A DNA stretch of 64,000 nucleotides from NCBI GenBank assembly GCA_028693285.1, contig JAQUVQ010000002.1, positions 1 to 64,000 on the forward strand. Reading direction: 5' to 3'. Shown in pieces: positions 17,689 through 28,919 of this stretch. This stretch comes from Smithellaceae bacterium (lineage in GTDB: Bacteria; Desulfobacterota; Syntrophia; Syntrophales; Smithellaceae). Each line of letters starts with the position of its first letter. Position 1 is the first letter of the stretch. The translations under genes and the position numbers were made by a program. Under the pieces are notes generated by a model, which searched no databases, was not told the DNA's origin, and saw only the letters and a program-made list of their open reading frames with translations.

Positions 17689-18057
17689 TTGACCGAACGG
17701 TGGAAGCTGCTCAAAGATGTCCATTGGATTGCGGCGGAAGGCATCGAGGCCGGAGCCGAGGTGCCGGAAAATTCCGTGTGGTTCAACGGTCACTTTCCGG
17801 GAGAGCCGATCCTGCCGGGAATCGCTCTGCTCAGCGCCGTCTACGAGGCGGTTTTAAAGGACGCGTCCCGCCGGGGAGAGCCCCTCAGGATTTCCGGGTT
17901 GAAGCGGGTAAGGTTTACCGGCCCGGTCCGGCCGGGGGAAAAACTGTCCCTGGTGCTTGCCCGTGAAATTCAGAACAACGAAATTCTGTTTCACTTCAAA
18001 GTGGCGGTTCGGGAAAACACGGTTTGCAGCGGCCTGATGTCGGTTGCAAAAGTATAG
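17689..18057 (+). CDS. FabZ-like hot-dog protein, catalytic Glu replaced
   Basis: A 122-aa hot-dog protein related to 3-hydroxyacyl-ACP dehydratases. The FabZ signature H-F-P-G-x-P-x-x-P-G is intact (His35). The following helix, where FabZ has the catalytic Glu (PGVLIxE), reads PGIALLS, so the acid is Ser49. It may have lost dehydratase activity, use another acid, or be a binding or chain-length protein. The TTG start follows AAGAGG. It sits 17 nt before ACP-2, which supports an ACP-linked substrate. Confidence 0.75.
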   Translation: MTERWKLLKDVHWIAAEGIEAGAEVPENSVWFNGHFPGEPILPGIALLSAVYEAVLKDASRRGEPLRISGLKRVRFTGPVRPGEKLSLVLAREIQNNEILFHFKVAVRENTVCSGLMSVAKV

Positions 18058-18074
18058 GGATAAAGGAGGCTGAA

Positions 18075-18347
18075 ATGCCCGTAAACATTGAATTGAAAGC
18101 CATTCATCGGCGTGTGGCCGAAATCATCATAGACGAACTCAAACTGGAAGACGTGACGCCGGACACCTTCAATCCGGAGATGGATCTGGTGGACGAACTG
18201 GGCATTGACAGCATGGATCTGGCAACGATCGCGCTGGTTTTGCAGGATGAATACAAAATTGTCATCGACGAAGACGATTATCCCCGATTGAAAACCGTAC
18301 GGCTGATCTGTGAATATATCGAGGATAAAATAGCCACCCGGCATTGA
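18075..18347 (+). CDS. Acyl carrier protein (ACP-2)
   Basis: A 90-aa carrier protein with phosphopantetheine site GIDSMDLATI (Ser46) and an acidic helix II-III region (EYKIVIDEDDYPRLKTV). The ATG at 18075 has an ideal AAAGGAGG site, so the protein is probably abundant. It is clearly distinct from ACP-1. The stop overlaps an in-frame TTG of the following radical SAM gene. Confidence 0.9.
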   Translation: MPVNIELKAIHRRVAEIIIDELKLEDVTPDTFNPEMDLVDELGIDSMDLATIALVLQDEYKIVIDEDDYPRLKTVRLICEYIEDKIATRH

Positions 18348-18367
18348 AGGCAAAAGACCGATATTCC

Positions 18368-19447
18368 ATGACCGCGAATCCCCCGACATCCGTTCGACCC
18401 GACCGGCCGAAATTTAGAGACCTGCTGGCCCGGCCGGACATCAGGGCGCGATGGGAGAAGGTGCGGAAATATTTTTTTCTGCGGGAATCCACCTACGACA
18501 TGACCAACCGCTGCAACATCCGGTGCGACGGATGCTACTATTACGAAGGGGACAAGCCCTTTGCCGCGGAAAATCTTTCCGTCCCGGACTGGCGCAAACT
18601 GATGCGGGCGGAAAAGGCGCGCGGCATCACCTATGTAGTGCTGGCGGGGGCGGAGCCGTCCCTGGTCCCCCAACTGCTTGAGGTCTGCTATGCCGAAATG
18701 CCGCTGGGCTGCATCGCCACCAACGGATTTAAAAAAATACCGGAGCCGGTCGGCTATAAAATCCATATTTCCGTCTGGGGCAACGACGAGACGAGCGAAA
18801 AAACGCGCGGCGCAAAACATCTTCTCCAAAAGCAGATCGAGAATTACCGAAACGACCCCCGCGCCGTCTTCGTCTATACCTTCACGAGGGAAAATATCGA
18901 GGAAGCGCAGGGTGTGGCCGCCCAACTGGTCGCTGCCGGCTGCAAAATGACGTTTAATGTTTTTTCCTCCCCGGTCGGCTACGCCGGGTCCCTGCGCCAC
19001 GACGCGGATACGCTGTTGAAAACCCGGGAGATGATGCTGGCGCTTTTAAACCGCTATCCCCGGCAGGTGCTCTTTTCCGCGTACAACGCCGTGGCCCACA
19101 CGAGCGATCGGGGGCTGCACGATCTTTACGGCTGTTCGTATCCCCGCCGCAACCCGTCGCAGGATATCGGCCTGGGCCGCTCCTTCCGCCAGTACCGGAC
19201 GGATTTGAACTGGGACCGGTCGGCGGCCTGCTGCGTGCCGGATACGGATTGCGCCGACTGCCGCCATTACGCCGCCGGTTCCGCCGTCGTGACGGCAAGG
19301 CTCTACCGTCATGTCGGCGACGAGGACGCTTTCAAGTCCTGGCTGGACTACGTGGACACGTATCTGGCGGTCTGGGTCATGGGATATGAAAAAGGCGAGA
19401 ATCTCTGCAACAAGATCATCCATCCTCCGCGAGCAGCCGCCGGTTAG
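18368..19447 (+). CDS. Radical SAM protein, tandem paralogue A
   Basis: The 359-aa product has the radical SAM motif CNIRCDGC (Cys49, Cys53, Cys56), the glycine-rich strand VVLAGAEPSLV (GGEP-like), and IATNGFKKIP and ISVWGNDE further on. A C-terminal cysteine group (CCVPDTDCADC) could hold an auxiliary [4Fe-4S] cluster, as in SPASM/twitch enzymes. It is a paralogue of the next gene, with shared TNRCN, ATNG, S-x-WG and CC...DCxxC elements. An ATG at 18368 and a TTG at 18344 overlapping the ACP stop are both possible starts. The substrate is unknown; an ACP-bound or lipid product is inferred from neighbours. Confidence 0.82.
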   Translation: MTANPPTSVRPDRPKFRDLLARPDIRARWEKVRKYFFLRESTYDMTNRCNIRCDGCYYYEGDKPFAAENLSVPDWRKLMRAEKARGITYVVLAGAEPSLVPQLLEVCYAEMPLGCIATNGFKKIPEPVGYKIHISVWGNDETSEKTRGAKHLLQKQIENYRNDPRAVFVYTFTRENIEEAQGVAAQLVAAGCKMTFNVFSSPVGYAGSLRHDADTLLKTREMMLALLNRYPRQVLFSAYNAVAHTSDRGLHDLYGCSYPRRNPSQDIGLGRSFRQYRTDLNWDRSAACCVPDTDCADCRHYAAGSAVVTARLYRHVGDEDAFKSWLDYVDTYLAVWVMGYEKGENLCNKIIHPPRAAAG

Positions 19448-19493
19448 CCTTTGCGGCGTGTCTCGGGAATGGAAAGGGAGAAGGTCCTGAAGA

Positions 19494-20489
19494 ATGAAGA
19501 CGGTAAGCACACTGCTGGATGCCGAATGGCGCGAACGCTATCGCCGGATATCCAGCCTCAACATCCGCAGCTCGATTTATGATCTCACAAACCGCTGCAA
19601 TCTGCGCTGCAAGGGATGTTTCTTCTTTTCCTCAGGTGAGCACCACGTTCAGGAAGAAATGGATATTCGCAGGTGGGAGGCCTTTATCGACCGGGAAAAG
19701 ATCCGCGGCGTGAATCTGGCGATTCTCATCGGCGGCGAGCCGACGCTGTGCATGGACCGTCTGGAAGCCTTTTACCGGCGCGTTCCGACGTACTGCGCGA
19801 CCAACGGCCTCATCAAGGTTCCCCGTGACCGTTTTCCCGATATGATGGTGGGCATTTCCCTGTGGGGCGGCGGCGAAGATGAAAAAATTCTGCGGGGCAG
19901 GGACACGTTTGCCGTCTCCAGCAAGAACTACGAGGGCGATCCCTGCGCCTACTATCTTTACACGCTGACGCCAAGACAGGTGGGAAAAACCGAACCGGTC
20001 ATTCGGCGCATTCGAGATGCCGGCCTGAAAGTTCACCTGCAGCTGCTATCCAACGACGAAGGCGTGGACGGATTTTCCTGGCGGCCCGAAGAGCTCAGCG
20101 ATCTGCGGTTTGAACTGGACGAAATGCTGGATCATTATCCGCGAACCGTCATCTCCTGCCGGTATTACCACGAAATCATCACCACCGGCCTGATGCAGGG
20201 CCGCCGTTTCGGCTGGCGGGAATGTCCGTCCGTGACCGAATCCCTGGACCATCGGCAGCCGCCGGTGCGCCGGCTCATTCATTTTTACCGCTGGGCGGCG
20301 GACCTGCAGACCGTCCATCGCTGCTGCACGTCCGCCACGCGCGACTGCTCCACCTGCAAGGACGGCGCGGCGCACATGAGCTGGGTCATGGTCAACAAGC
20401 GCGACCACATGAACGCGACCCGGGATCTGCACAACTGGATCGAAGTCTATGAAATGTTCGCCAAACTCTATAAGTTTATTCCGTGGTAA
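19494..20489 (+). CDS. Radical SAM protein, tandem paralogue B
   Basis: A 331-aa radical SAM protein with motif CNLRCKGC (Cys35, Cys39, Cys42), ILIGGEPTL, CATNGLIKVP and ISLWGGGEDE. The C-terminal CCTSATRDCSTC matches the auxiliary-cluster-like group of paralogue A. The ATG follows GGGAGAAGG. The two paralogues are similar throughout but differ in the central region, so they may act in succession or as a heterodimer. The gene ends the plus-strand unit and is followed by a hairpin. Confidence 0.82.
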   Translation: MKTVSTLLDAEWRERYRRISSLNIRSSIYDLTNRCNLRCKGCFFFSSGEHHVQEEMDIRRWEAFIDREKIRGVNLAILIGGEPTLCMDRLEAFYRRVPTYCATNGLIKVPRDRFPDMMVGISLWGGGEDEKILRGRDTFAVSSKNYEGDPCAYYLYTLTPRQVGKTEPVIRRIRDAGLKVHLQLLSNDEGVDGFSWRPEELSDLRFELDEMLDHYPRTVISCRYYHEIITTGLMQGRRFGWRECPSVTESLDHRQPPVRRLIHFYRWAADLQTVHRCCTSATRDCSTCKDGAAHMSWVMVNKRDHMNATRDLHNWIEVYEMFAKLYKFIPW

Positions 20490-20521
20490 AAAACTGCGGG
20501 GAACGGGCTGAAGCCGTTCCC
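20488..20521 (-). terminator. Hairpin with T-run between convergent genes, REP-like
   Basis: GGGAACGG (20499-20506) pairs perfectly with CCGTTCCC (20514-20521) around a 7-nt loop. On the minus strand it is followed by six T residues (20493-20488), so it can terminate the SPFH gene. Its flanks (GTA on one side, CGC on the other) recur at 53554-53580, which suggests a dispersed palindromic element rather than a one-off terminator. Confidence 0.6.
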
Positions 20522-21327
20522 TACTTGGGCTTTTCTACCTGAATGAAGGGGACCGCGCCGCCCGTGACGTTCGGCAGTTTTCCGTCCCATTTTTCAATGG
20601 CTTTGATCTGGGCTTCGATCTGGCGCAGCTGGATCAGCTCCGGCGAGATCACCTGCCGCTGCAGCCGGAGCGCTTCGGCTTCGGCCTTGGCCGAGGTGAC
20701 CTTCTGTTCGGCTTCCACCTTGATTCTTTCCAAATCGCGCTTGGCCCTGAGCGCGTTTTGCTCGGCGGTCTGCTTGGATTCGATCGCCCGGTTGAATTCC
20801 GCCGAGAATTCAAAATCCGTCACGGAAAGCTCGACGATGTTGATCCCGAAGACGTGCAGCCTCTCCCGCAGATAATTGCGCACTTCCGTTTTGAGGGTTT
20901 CCCGCTTGGAGATCAGCTCCTCCGCCGTGTAACGGGCCGCGGCCGCCTTAAAGCTTTCCTTGACGGCCGGGTCGATGACGCGTTCATTGAAATTCAGGCC
21001 GATGTTGGCGTACATCTCGCCGGTTCGGGCCGGGTCCAGGCTGTAGTTGAGCACCATCGTCGTTTGAACGGTTTGCAGATCGCGGCTTGCCGCTTCGGTC
21101 TTGGTGGTGGTCTTCTGCACCCGGACGCTCATGCGGACCACCTCCTCGGCAAAGGGGATTTTGAATCGTGCTCCCGGCTCAACCACCCGGTTGACCTGCC
21201 CGAAGCGCAGCACGATGCCGCGGTCGCCCGCCTCGATGCTGAAATACGTGGACAGCAAAAGAAGGATGGCGGCAAAACCAATGACGGCGCCGATGATCAC
21301 CTTTCCCGGAATTTTTTGTGCATCCAT
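20521..21327 (-). CDS. SPFH/prohibitin (HflC-like) membrane protein
   Basis: The 268-aa product has one N-terminal membrane segment (VIIGAVIGFAAILLLLSTYF) and an SPFH domain (GDRGIVLRFGQVNRVVEPGARFKIPF). A long coiled-coil follows (AEQNALRAKRDLERIKVEAEQKVTSAKAEAEALRLQRQ). Such proteins oligomerise into membrane ring scaffolds and often modulate proteases or organise lipid domains. It starts 64 nt after the P-type ATPase on the same strand, with GGAGG before the ATG, so the two are probably co-transcribed. Confidence 0.88.
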   Translation of the reverse strand: MDAQKIPGKVIIGAVIGFAAILLLLSTYFSIEAGDRGIVLRFGQVNRVVEPGARFKIPFAEEVVRMSVRVQKTTTKTEAASRDLQTVQTTMVLNYSLDPARTGEMYANIGLNFNERVIDPAVKESFKAAAARYTAEELISKRETLKTEVRNYLRERLHVFGINIVELSVTDFEFSAEFNRAIESKQTAEQNALRAKRDLERIKVEAEQKVTSAKAEAEALRLQRQVISPELIQLRQIEAQIKAIEKWDGKLPNVTGGAVPFIQVEKPK

Positions 21328-21391
21328 GGTTCAACCTCCATACGGTGAATTTTCTGATATTTATTTGCTTTCGCCCAGCGCCGGTCCGTTC

Positions 21392-24109
<2,718 letters not shown>

Positions 24110-24210
24110 CCAAGACCTCCGGGTGGTTGGCCCTGCTTCCCCCGGGAAAGGGAAGGGGCGGTGAAGGGGTATCAGGCGGCGACGGTGAACGGCAATTTAA
24201 AAACGGCGCC

Positions 24211-24240
24211 ACCTTATCGCAATCCGTTGAAGATTGTCAA
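24211..24240 (-). promoter_or_regulatory. Sigma70-like promoter for the P-type ATPase/SPFH unit
   Basis: On the minus strand TTGACA (24235-24240), an 18-bp spacer and TAAGGT (24211-24216) lie ~100 nt upstream of the ATPase ATG. The remaining divergent gap to the ketosynthase gene has no clear plus-strand promoter. Confidence 0.5.
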
Positions 24241-24352
24241 GACAAACCGGCTGAAGCTTCAGCGGCGGCCGCGGCCGCAGGCTTTGTTTTTGCGGACTGC
24301 GGGTTTTCCGCGGGGAATAAAATTGTCATTGATATTTTTGAAAAGCTTTTGC

Positions 24353-25648
24353 ATGATGTCGTCTCGTAAAAAGAAATCTCTGGAAAGGGAAAGTTTGCGC
24401 TTGTCCGGAAAAACACTCATTCTCGGGTATGACGCCGTTTCGTCTCTGGGGACGGATCTGGAAATCCAGTGGCGGCGGGCCGCCGCCGGCGAAAGCGGAA
24501 TCGGCCCTCTGACGCGTTTCCCCTACGGCGATGATTTTCCCGTTCGCGTCGCGGGCGAGGTCGAGGACGTGGATGTCCGGCCCTATCCTTTTTTGCAGCC
24601 GCGCGAAATGGCGCACTGGACGTCGCCGATCTTCAAATACGCGCTCCTGGTCGTCCACCGGGCGCTGGCGAAGAGCGGCATCGACATCACGCCCGATGTC
24701 GCGCCGCGCGTGGCCGTCACCTTCAGTTCGGCCGTCGGCGGACAGGACGCGGTGCTGAAGGCGGACCGCCAGATGATCGCCGAAAACAAGCTGCCGCATC
24801 CTTTTGCCAATCCCAATTCCTGCATCAACATGGTGGGCGGCAAGGTGTCCATCCTGACGGGCGCCACCGGTCCGATCTGCGCCACGATTACGGCGTGCGC
24901 CACCGGCGTCACGTCCATGATCATCGGCGGCATGATGATTCAACAGAATCTGGCGGACGTGGTGATCGCCGGGGCCGTCGATTTTCCGCTGGTCGAGCCG
25001 ATCCTGGCCGGCTTTGCGACGATGAACGGCGCGTATCGTCCGAAAGAGGGCCGGCCCCACGAAGCGCCGGAGAAAGTAAGCCGGCCGTTTTCGGCCAACC
25101 GCCGGGGATTTGTCGTTTCCGAGGGGGCGGGCGCGGTCATTCTGGCGTCACCGGATTTTGCGCGGGCGCACGGGCTTGCGGCGCGCATCGAAATCGCCGG
25201 GTTCGGCATGACGTCCGACGCCGGCCATTTTGTGGCGCCTAATCCGGCGACGGTCGAGCGCTGCATAGCCGTCGCAATCGCGGATGCGGGACTCACGTCC
25301 GCGGAGGTAGACGCCGTCAACGCCCATGCGACATCGACCAGAATCGGCGACAAGGTGGAAGCGGACGCGCTCACTCAAATCTTCGGCGCAAAGGCGCCGC
25401 CCACTTCGGCCAACAAGTCGCAGCTCGGCCACGCCATGGGCGCGTCTTCCGCCATTGAAACGATTCTGGCGATCGAGGGCATGCTGCGCGACACAGTCCT
25501 GCCAACCGTCAACTACGAACCGGACCCGGCCATTCATCTCGACTGTGTGCCCGGGACCGCCAGAAAACTCTGTCAGGAGTTTGTGCTCAAAAACGCGTTC
25601 GGCTTCGGCGGGTGCAATTCCTGCCTGCTTTTGCGCCGGATCGCATAA
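24353..25648 (+). CDS. Beta-ketoacyl-ACP synthase (KS-1)
   Basis: A 431-aa KAS I/II-type condensing enzyme. The catalytic triad is visible: Cys182 in TACATG, His325 in NAHATST and His360 in NKSQLGH. It would extend acyl chains using malonyl-ACP, which needs a separate malonyltransferase. NAHATST replaces the usual NAHGTST. The frame stays open far upstream, but the family domain starts near TLILGYDAVSSLG, so the ATG at 24353 (or 24356) is chosen. KS-2 follows after 18 nt. Confidence 0.9.
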   Translation: MMSSRKKKSLERESLRLSGKTLILGYDAVSSLGTDLEIQWRRAAAGESGIGPLTRFPYGDDFPVRVAGEVEDVDVRPYPFLQPREMAHWTSPIFKYALLVVHRALAKSGIDITPDVAPRVAVTFSSAVGGQDAVLKADRQMIAENKLPHPFANPNSCINMVGGKVSILTGATGPICATITACATGVTSMIIGGMMIQQNLADVVIAGAVDFPLVEPILAGFATMNGAYRPKEGRPHEAPEKVSRPFSANRRGFVVSEGAGAVILASPDFARAHGLAARIEIAGFGMTSDAGHFVAPNPATVERCIAVAIADAGLTSAEVDAVNAHATSTRIGDKVEADALTQIFGAKAPPTSANKSQLGHAMGASSAIETILAIEGMLRDTVLPTVNYEPDPAIHLDCVPGTARKLCQEFVLKNAFGFGGCNSCLLLRRIA

Positions 25649-25666
25649 GGCCCTGAAAGGCAAAGG

Positions 25667-26932
25667 ATGAAACCTCCGCAAAACCGAAGAGTCTTTATCG
25701 TCGGGTATGGAGCGGCCACGCCGCTGGGGAGCACGTTTGCCAAAACCTGGGAGCGCGCCGTTCAGGGCGATGCGGGATTCCGCAAGGTCACCCGCTGCAA
25801 GGTGGAATCGGCCTGCGACATCGTGGGAGAGATTCCGGACTGGTCTCCCCGGAACCTGGATTTCTCCGACGCCAGGGAAGTCTATAACTGGAACGCGGCG
25901 TTCGTTCTCCTGACCATGGCGGTCTGCAAGGAAGCGCTTCAAAACGCGGGAATCGTGATGGATGAAACCATTGCCCCCCGAATGGCCTGTCTGATCGGAT
26001 CGGCGCTCAACGGGACGGATGCGTTTCGCGCGGCCATGCACGACCTGGAACATCGCGGGCCTTTGCGGGTAAGTCCTTACCTGCTGCCGAACCTGTGCGC
26101 CAATCTGCCGTCGGGAAAGGCGGGTATGCTCCTGAAATTCACCGGACCCATCTTTTCGCCGCAGGGCGCCTGCGCCTCGGGCAACCATGCCATCGGCATC
26201 GGCGCGCGCATGATCCGCGACGGGGACTGCGATTTTGTTCTGGCGGGCGGGGCGGATGCGCCGATTCTTCCGGAGCTCATCCACGGCTTTACCAACATGA
26301 ACGCTACGATCAAGGTGCACGCCGGCGACCGCGCGGCCGCGGATCCCGCGCAGGCCTCCCGTCCGTTCAGCATCGACCGCCGTGGATTTGTCCTTTCGGA
26401 AGGAGCGGGCGTCGTCGTGCTGGCCGCCGAGGAGGTTATCCGGGCGCACGGGCTTGAACCGCGGGCGGAGGTGCTGGGCGTGGGCTGGACGTCCGACGCC
26501 TACCATTACACCAGCCCCAATCCGGCAACCATTGTCCGGGCCCTGCGGGAAACCATCGCGGACGCGGGGCTCCAGCCTGCTGATGTCCAGTATGTCAACG
26601 CGCACGGCACCTCCACCGCCAAAGGCGACCGGACGGAAATTCAATGTCTGCGCGAAGTCTTCGGCGGCCTGATGGAAATGATTCCCGTCTCCTCCAACAA
26701 ATCCCAGCTTGGCCACACGCTGGGAGCGACGGCCGCCATTGAAGCGGCCCTGGCCGTGGAAGGCATGCGGCGGGGGATTCTGCTGCCGACCATCAACCAC
26801 CTGCCGGATCCGGAATTTGCCGATATCGATGTCGTGCCGAACACGGCCCGCAAACAAACCCATGAAATCGTCCTGTCCAATGCGTTTGGATTCGGCGGGA
26901 CGAACTGCTGCGTGATCTTCCGGGGAGTGTGA
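25667..26932 (+). CDS. Beta-ketoacyl-ACP synthase (KS-2)
   Basis: A 421-aa condensing enzyme with intact Cys169 (GACASG), His313 (NAHGTST) and His350 (NKSQLGH). The active-site Cys context GACASGNHAI differs from KS-1. Both copies keep the Cys and so are not a classical KS/chain-length-factor pair in which one partner has lost it. ATG 25667 follows GGCAAAGG. The thioesterase gene starts two bases after its stop. Confidence 0.9.
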   Translation: MKPPQNRRVFIVGYGAATPLGSTFAKTWERAVQGDAGFRKVTRCKVESACDIVGEIPDWSPRNLDFSDAREVYNWNAAFVLLTMAVCKEALQNAGIVMDETIAPRMACLIGSALNGTDAFRAAMHDLEHRGPLRVSPYLLPNLCANLPSGKAGMLLKFTGPIFSPQGACASGNHAIGIGARMIRDGDCDFVLAGGADAPILPELIHGFTNMNATIKVHAGDRAAADPAQASRPFSIDRRGFVLSEGAGVVVLAAEEVIRAHGLEPRAEVLGVGWTSDAYHYTSPNPATIVRALRETIADAGLQPADVQYVNAHGTSTAKGDRTEIQCLREVFGGLMEMIPVSSNKSQLGHTLGATAAIEAALAVEGMRRGILLPTINHLPDPEFADIDVVPNTARKQTHEIVLSNAFGFGGTNCCVIFRGV

Positions 26933-26933
26933 T

Positions 26934-27419
26934 ATGAAACCCAAGCCGTTTTTGCCTGAAACCTGCAAGATGGATGAACGATTCGTCCGCGACCGGACCA
27001 CGGGACTGGTCTGGCACCGGACCCCGTACCGGGTGCTGTATGCGGACACGGACCGCTCGCAGGTCGTTTACCACTCCAACTATCTGCGCTATTTCGAAGT
27101 CGGGCGCACCTCGCTGATGCGGGACCTGGCCTATCCCTACAGGGAAATTGAAGAAAGCGGGTATGTGTATCCGATTTACGATCTGGGGATTTCGTTTTAT
27201 CAGCCTCTGGTTTACGACGACGTCATGCACATTCACACCCGGCCGGTCAACCTGGAGCGCGTGAGGCTCCAGTTCGATTATGTCGTCACCCGCGCGGATG
27301 CGGGGCGCCTCGTCTGCACGGGATTCACCAGACACTGCGCGGCCAACGCCGCCGGCCGCCCCGTGGCCGTGGATCCGAAGACGATTCGCCTGTGGCAGAC
27401 CTTTCCCGATCCGGTATGA
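26934..27419 (+). CDS. Acyl-CoA/ACP thioesterase, YbgC/FadM type
   Basis: A 161-aa 4HBT-type hot-dog protein. The motif YADTDRSQVVYHSNYLRYF holds the catalytic Asp and matches the YbgC/FadM family, which hydrolyses acyl thioesters. GGGGAG precedes the ATG. It is tightly packed between KS-2 and the dehydratase (stop-start overlap ATGA), so it probably releases or edits an acyl-ACP made by this locus. Confidence 0.85.
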   Translation: MKPKPFLPETCKMDERFVRDRTTGLVWHRTPYRVLYADTDRSQVVYHSNYLRYFEVGRTSLMRDLAYPYREIEESGYVYPIYDLGISFYQPLVYDDVMHIHTRPVNLERVRLQFDYVVTRADAGRLVCTGFTRHCAANAAGRPVAVDPKTIRLWQTFPDPV

Positions 27420-28255
27420 AACAGATCTTTTCCTTCAAGCTTCCGATCCCGCCGTACCTGCGCGACCATTGCGTGGAGGGGCAGGCCGTTTTCCCCGCCG
27501 TGGAGTCCCTCGCGCTCCTGGCCCGCGAGGTGCAAAACCGCCGCCCCGGCGCTCTTGTGAACCGCCTGGCGGACGCGGATTTTCCCAAAATGCTGGCGCT
27601 GCCGGAGGAGGCGGATGAGCTGCCTGTGCGGATTGAAATTGAGGAAAGGGAGAACGGGATTCATGCGTCCCTGCAGACGACGGTGAGCGCCAAAACCGCC
27701 TCCATTCGAAGGGCGCTGGTGCATGCGCGGGTGACCTTTGTCCGGAAGGATGCTCCGCCCGAAGCGCCCATGCCTTTTCAGGCGTCAGGAACGACGGGAG
27801 ACGACAGCATTCCAGTCGCGGCGGATTCGGTTTACCGAAAATGGATTCCCTTTGGTCCGTCCTACCGGAATCTTGTCGGAACTCTGGCCGTTTCGCGGGA
27901 AGGCGTGTCCGCGGAAATTTCAGGAGGGAGCGGCGAAGCGGACGACACGCCGCTGGGATCTCCTTTTGCGCCGGATGCGGCAATGCAGGCCGCCTGCGTC
28001 TGGGGACAGCGGTTTGCCGGCATTGCGGCCTTTCCGACCGGTTTTGACCACAGAATCATTTACCGGCCGGTGAAAAACGGCGAAACCTGCTTTGCCAGGG
28101 TGATCCCGGTGAATGGAAACCGCGGATTCCTGGTGTTTGACGTGTGGATCTTTGACCGGAGGGAAATGCTTTGTGAAAGCATTCGCGGTTTGAGAATGAG
28201 CGATATTTTCCGGGGGCGCCTGAAGACGCCGCGCCGGATCGGGGAAGGGGAATGA
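27416..28255 (+). CDS. Free-standing PKS-type dehydratase (double hot-dog)
   Basis: A 279-aa protein with both catalytic signatures of polyketide synthase dehydratase domains: HxxxGxxxxP at His18-Pro27 in the first hot-dog, and DxxxQ at Asp187-Gln191 in the second. DH domains usually occur inside modular or iterative PKSs; here the domain is encoded alone. Its ATG overlaps the thioesterase stop and its own stop overlaps the PlsY-like start, so translation is coupled. It would dehydrate beta-hydroxyacyl-ACP. No ketoreductase is visible in the locus. Confidence 0.78.
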   Translation: MKQIFSFKLPIPPYLRDHCVEGQAVFPAVESLALLAREVQNRRPGALVNRLADADFPKMLALPEEADELPVRIEIEERENGIHASLQTTVSAKTASIRRALVHARVTFVRKDAPPEAPMPFQASGTTGDDSIPVAADSVYRKWIPFGPSYRNLVGTLAVSREGVSAEISGGSGEADDTPLGSPFAPDAAMQAACVWGQRFAGIAAFPTGFDHRIIYRPVKNGETCFARVIPVNGNRGFLVFDVWIFDRREMLCESIRGLRMSDIFRGRLKTPRRIGEGE

Positions 28256-28809
28256 TCAACGTCATTTGGATTTGTTGCGCGGCGTATCTGGCCGGCTCCG
28301 TCAATTTTGCGATTCTGTTTTTCAAAATTGCAGGCCGCGCCGATCCGCGCCTGAGTTTCAGCGGCAATGCCGGAACGACGAATGTCTATCGTCTGGCGGG
28401 CATGCCCTGGGCGGTGCTGGTTTTTGCCCTGGACATCGGCCGGGCGATGGCCGTGGCGGCACTGGCCGCTTATTTTCTTGATGGCGGGTGGCTGATCTGG
28501 GCCGGGTTTTTTCTGGTTCTCGGCAACAGCTTTCCCTGCTTTCACGGATTCCGGGGCGGCAAGGGCGTGGCCAACTACCTGGGGTTTACGGTTCTGACCG
28601 TTCCCGTCGCCGCGCTTTCGGCCGCGTGGCTCTGGGTTCTGGCTTACTGGCTGAAGCGGGCGCCGTTTATCGCTTCTTTTTTCATGACGGCCGCGCTTTC
28701 GGCGGGGCACGTCGTTTCTTCCAGCGGAGACTGGCTTGCCGCGGCCGGCGCCGCCGCGATCTTTGCGCTGATTGTCTTCAATCACCGGAAGAACATTCGG
28801 GAGTATTGA
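28252..28809 (+). CDS. plsY: PlsY-like glycerol-3-phosphate acyltransferase
   Basis: The 185-aa integral membrane protein has the PlsY motifs SGNAGTTNVYRLAG, ALDIGRAM and GNSFPCFHGFRGGKGVA. PlsY transfers acyl groups from acyl phosphate to glycerol-3-phosphate. Its place at the end of the KS/thioesterase/DH run suggests it loads the unusual acyl chain onto a glycerol head group and is not the housekeeping copy. The second motif is degenerate (DIGRAM for the usual DxxKG), so specificity may differ. Confidence 0.8.
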   Translation: MINVIWICCAAYLAGSVNFAILFFKIAGRADPRLSFSGNAGTTNVYRLAGMPWAVLVFALDIGRAMAVAALAAYFLDGGWLIWAGFFLVLGNSFPCFHGFRGGKGVANYLGFTVLTVPVAALSAAWLWVLAYWLKRAPFIASFFMTAALSAGHVVSSSGDWLAAAGAAAIFALIVFNHRKNIREY

Positions 28810-28868
28810 AAAAAACTTCTTTTGGCGAGGCAAACCAAAGGAAGCGGCCGATGCTGCGGGAGACTTCT

Positions 28869-28896
28869 CTTGATGGGATTTCCAATCTTTTATAAA
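28869..28896 (+). promoter_or_regulatory. Possible promoter for the ferredoxin/GMC pair
   Basis: CTTGAT (28869-28874), a 16-bp spacer and TATAAA (28891-28896) lie 24 nt upstream of the ATG of the iron-sulfur protein gene. The short distance leaves room for the GGGGAG ribosome site only. Confidence 0.4.
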
Positions 28897-28919
28897 ATGA
28901 TTTCCGAAGGGGAGCAGGC

